From Kiritimatiellia bacterium (lineage in GTDB: Bacteria > Verrucomicrobiota > Kiritimatiellia > SLAD01): a DNA stretch of 5,263 nt. Under the pieces are notes generated by a model. It saw only the letters and a list, made by a program, of their open reading frames with translations. It had not been told where the DNA came from and did no database searches. The position numbers and the translations under genes were made by a program. Positions 4,701 to 5,263 of the stretch are shown here, one piece after another; the first letter of the stretch is position 1; each line of letters starts with the position of its first letter. The stretch covers positions 1 through 5,263 of the forward strand of contig SLCI01000084.1 in the NCBI GenBank assembly GCA_007125875.1. Direction: 5' to 3'.

Positions 4701-5263
4701 ATGCCAGGACGGTGCCCGGCACATAGCCTGTGCCCGTGCCGACATCGATATAGTACTGGGTAGCGCCAGCGGAGGGGTTCCAGCGGGCGGTAAAGCTGTT
4801 CTGGTCAACATTGATTGCCGAAAGCACTCCCGGAGCGGTCGGCGCAGAGACCGGGGCAGTTGTGGTGAAGAATTCCGTCGCGCTCATGGACCACCCCACG
4901 TTGTTCCGCGCCCAAGCACGGAAATTGTACGTCACACCGGGCTCCAGCCCGGTGAGATCCAGATGGAAATGGGTGTCATCGGTCACCACGACAGCGGCAG
5001 TGAAATCCGTCCAATTTCCGGCGGTGCCCCACTCGAAGCGGCGCTCGGTGATCGCCGCCCCGCCGTTCTGCGTGATGCGGGCTCGCATGCGGGCACTCGT
5101 CGTCGTGATGTTGGTGGCCGCGAGAGGAATGACGGTCGGCGTAGATAGGCTGGCGGTGGTGGTGAGCTGACGCGTACTGGAGTTGCCACTGGTGCCACTG
5201 GCGTTGCGGGCGCGGACGCGATAGTAATAGCGCGTGGAAGCAGAGAGGCCGGTCACATTAAAC
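1786..5263 (-). CDS. Giant modular extracellular FN3 protein with three FN3-embedded MAM/choice-of-anchor-J-like domains (N-terminus beyond window)
   Basis: The frame is open to the window edge (F-N precede the GTG at 5254-5256, inside an FN3 strand), so this is a C-terminal piece of at least 1158 residues. Residue 1 below is that GTG. In order: end of an FN3 (1-33); an FN3-like domain with ITERRF-x-WG (40-134); an FN3 interrupted by a jelly-roll (138-364, insert about 183-309); a plain FN3 (368-459); a second ITERR domain (465-558); a second split FN3 (562-788, insert 607-733); a third (793-1017, insert 836-964); and a tail (1031-1156). FN3 cores show the G-L-x-P-G-T-x-YYYRVRA tyrosine corner. 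The inserts show F-x-G-x-FP-x-x-GW, FWTRW, EWVQG and YIDD. No enzyme motif is visible. An exported adhesin or ligand-binding role is inferred. The signal peptide and promoter lie outside. There is no strong terminator after the stop. Confidence 0.85.
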   Translation of the reverse strand, partial: FNVTGLSASTRYYYRVRARNASGTSGNSSTRQLTTTASLSTPTVIPLAATNITTTSARMRARITQNGGAAITERRFEWGTAGNWTDFTAAVVVTDDTHFHLDLTGLEPGVTYNFRAWARNNVGWSMSATEFFTTTAPVSAPTAPGVLSAINVDQNSFTARWNPSAGATQYYIDVGTGTGYVPGTVLASDDFEGTFPAAGWLGEGGVAKSDLFARSGSYSAAFTANAHALISPVVADPTGLAFWTRWTSPGRTTVVEWVQGNTTSVVAEVVSTMADEFEAVGLTFTDLGEGRFRFRRGNVAHLYIDDLEILQGGTAVPGYRNRSVGNVTSFHISGLQPGTVYYYRVRAAGEGGTSPNSANQSVTTLLPPLPVAPEIAAATDITNTSFRANWSSSANAAEYLLDVSLTETFSDFVGGYNGLSVGNVTSFAVTDLTPGTRYYYRVRARNLAGTSANSATHEVNTPAMLSLPSVITLDASQITPTSARLRGRITADGGATITERRFDWGTGGQWDDWTAGVTVDGDDFYYDLTGLEPGVTYTFRAWAQNSEGWTFSDPASFSTPLPSAPPAPSVLPATGIGETGFTAQWTAADGASNYYIDIGTGTDYTLGSVLVAEYFAGAFPATGWLGEGGIAKSDSFSHSGTYSAAFTLNAHALESPLVTDPAGLTFWTRWAATNRTTIIEWVQGNTTSVVAEVVSTVANAFEEVALPFSGLGEGRFRFRRGSAAHLYIDDISILEAGSAIVGYQNRSVGNVTSLPVAGLQPDTLYYYRVRAAGEGGTSPNSANQSVTTLPPHAPPAPPVISVAGNVTADAFDFSWEPVAGATHYVLDVATSADFSPGVLAFDESFEGAFPPPGWDHVSCTQSSAQQRTGDYSVLINTNADRLITPEISNPSSLTFWTRWTAVGRTTAIEWVQGDLTSRVAEVTSTIGNAFEKNVLHFRNLGTGRFQFLRSGTTANVYIDDVSARVGGSLHAGYAGREITGGSSVTVTNLAGSTTYYYRLRAGNDIGLSDYSIVREVQTPTSPSSVVTLAPVPVPRTWLEEHFGAGHYEDSVVLNRGPNQMLVWQSFVAGLDPNDPTAVLAGEGHIPAQGPRRPVIQWQGTDQSGRTYSIYGSTNLASPFIPIATDLPNQYPAMNVYTDQVFQVESGPVYYRIRVHLDP
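1789..2166 (-). other. C-terminal tail domain of the FN3 protein (W-x-x-F-VAG-x-DP plus beta-rich end)
   Basis: Residues 1031-1156 of the partial protein. The first part, RTWLEEHFG followed by QMLVWQSFVAGLDPNDP, matches the 'W-L-x-x-[YF]-G ... W-x-x-[YF]-VAG-x-DP-x-D-P' pattern common at the C-termini of exported proteins of Kiritimatiellota and Verrucomicrobiota (from memory). The second part (PVIQWQG, then GRTYSIYGSTNL, then VYYRIRV) is a short beta-rich module, probably a sandwich. It ends within four residues of the stop. There is no hydrophobic helix with a basic end, so it is not a PEP-CTERM- or LPXTG-type anchor. It might be a secretion or attachment determinant, but that is inference. 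Confidence 0.6.
2365..2751 (-). repeat. Embedded jelly-roll domain, copy C (most diverged)
   Basis: Residues about 836-964. It shares FEGAFPPPGW, FWTRW, EWVQG, FQFLRSG and YIDD with copies A and B. The section after the first GW (DHVSCTQSSAQQRTGDYS) is replaced and contains the only cysteine I see in the three inserts. The 17-base EWVQG-coding block is still identical (2524-2540). It lies in an FN3 whose closing half has RLRAGNDIGLSDYS in place of the usual RVRAAGEGGTSPNS. Confidence 0.65.
2881..3978 (-). repeat. Tandem supra-module, unit 2
   Basis: Second copy of the roughly 1.27-kb block, covering the end of the plain FN3, the second ITERR domain and split FN3 B, up to the linker PPHAPPAPPV. 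After it comes only the split FN3 (copy C) without an ITERR domain, so the third unit is partial. The linkers between units are short and proline-rich. Confidence 0.65.
3058..3438 (-). repeat. Embedded jelly-roll domain, copy B
   Basis: Residues about 607-733. It has the same blocks as copy A: FAGAFPATGWLGEGG, SGTYSAAF, FWTRW, EWVQGNTTS, GEGRFRFRRG and YIDD. DNA of the EWVQG block lies exactly 1272 bp from copy A (GCCCTGCACCCACTCGA at 3211-3227 and 4483-4499 on the plus strand), so the two copies align without net gaps in this stretch. Confidence 0.7.
3979..5256 (-). repeat. Tandem supra-module, unit 1 (FN3 end, ITERR domain, split FN3, FN3 start)
   Basis: Residue landmarks recur at a fixed offset in unit 2: ITERRF at 69 and 495 (offset 426), and GWLG, YIDD and GEGGTSPNSA at offset 424. 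At the DNA level TTGGCGGAGTTCGG occurs at 4187 and 2915, 1272 bp apart, with long, closely matching stretches around it. The unit is a duplication of three domains as a block, not of single FN3s. Confidence 0.7.
4330..4710 (-). repeat. Embedded jelly-roll domain, copy A
   Basis: Residues about 183-309 of the partial protein, a MAM/choice-of-anchor-J-like domain. It starts at DDFEGTFPAAGWLGEGG and ends at LYIDDLEIL. Conserved blocks are SGSYSAAF, FWTRW, EWVQGNTTS, GEGRFRFRRG and YIDD. It is nearly the same as copy B (about three quarters of residues by eye), with the same length. It interrupts an FN3 domain between YYIDVGTGTGYVPG and PGYRNRSVGNVTSF. Confidence 0.7.

Overview
The window reads as a chromosomal piece from a GC-rich, secretion-active Gram-negative bacterium, most likely Verrucomicrobiota or Kiritimatiellota. 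This placement is inference. It rests on the C-terminal tail of the giant FN3 protein (a W-x-x-[YF]-VAG-x-DP motif followed by a 'Y-x-I-Y-x-S-T-N-L ... YYRI-x-V' ending) and on palindromic intergenic repeats that resemble ones I associate with those genomes. No rRNA or housekeeping marker is present to confirm it.

Layout. (1) 36-449, plus strand: a small stand-alone PilZ-like protein with a degenerate c-di-GMP motif. (2) 450-1024: about 575 bp with no convincing gene but dense in inverted repeats, including two compound hairpins, one of which looks like a repeat split by a second palindrome. (3) 1025-1577, minus strand: a compact two-gene toxin-antitoxin operon, with a BrnT/DUF497-like toxin first and a ribbon-helix-helix (CopG-type) antitoxin one base downstream. 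It is visibly more AT-rich than its surroundings. (4) 1578-1785: intergenic, with a 9-bp inverted repeat upstream of the toxin that is a candidate operator. (5) 1786-5263, minus strand: the C-terminal 1158 residues or more of a giant modular extracellular protein whose N-terminus lies beyond the window end.

The large protein is the main point of interest. It contains ordinary FN3 domains, a second FN3-like type marked by ITERRF-W-G, and three FN3 domains that each seem to carry a complete MAM/choice-of-anchor-J-like jelly-roll of about 125 residues inserted at the same internal loop. FN3, ITERR domain and split FN3 form a module of about 425 residues (1.27 kb) that repeats in tandem. A third, partial copy consists of the split domain alone, followed by the tail.

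No functional link between the four genes is evident. The toxin-antitoxin pair and the repeat-rich DNA suggest a plastic accessory locus beside a surface or secreted protein gene. The PilZ gene is on the opposite strand and separate.
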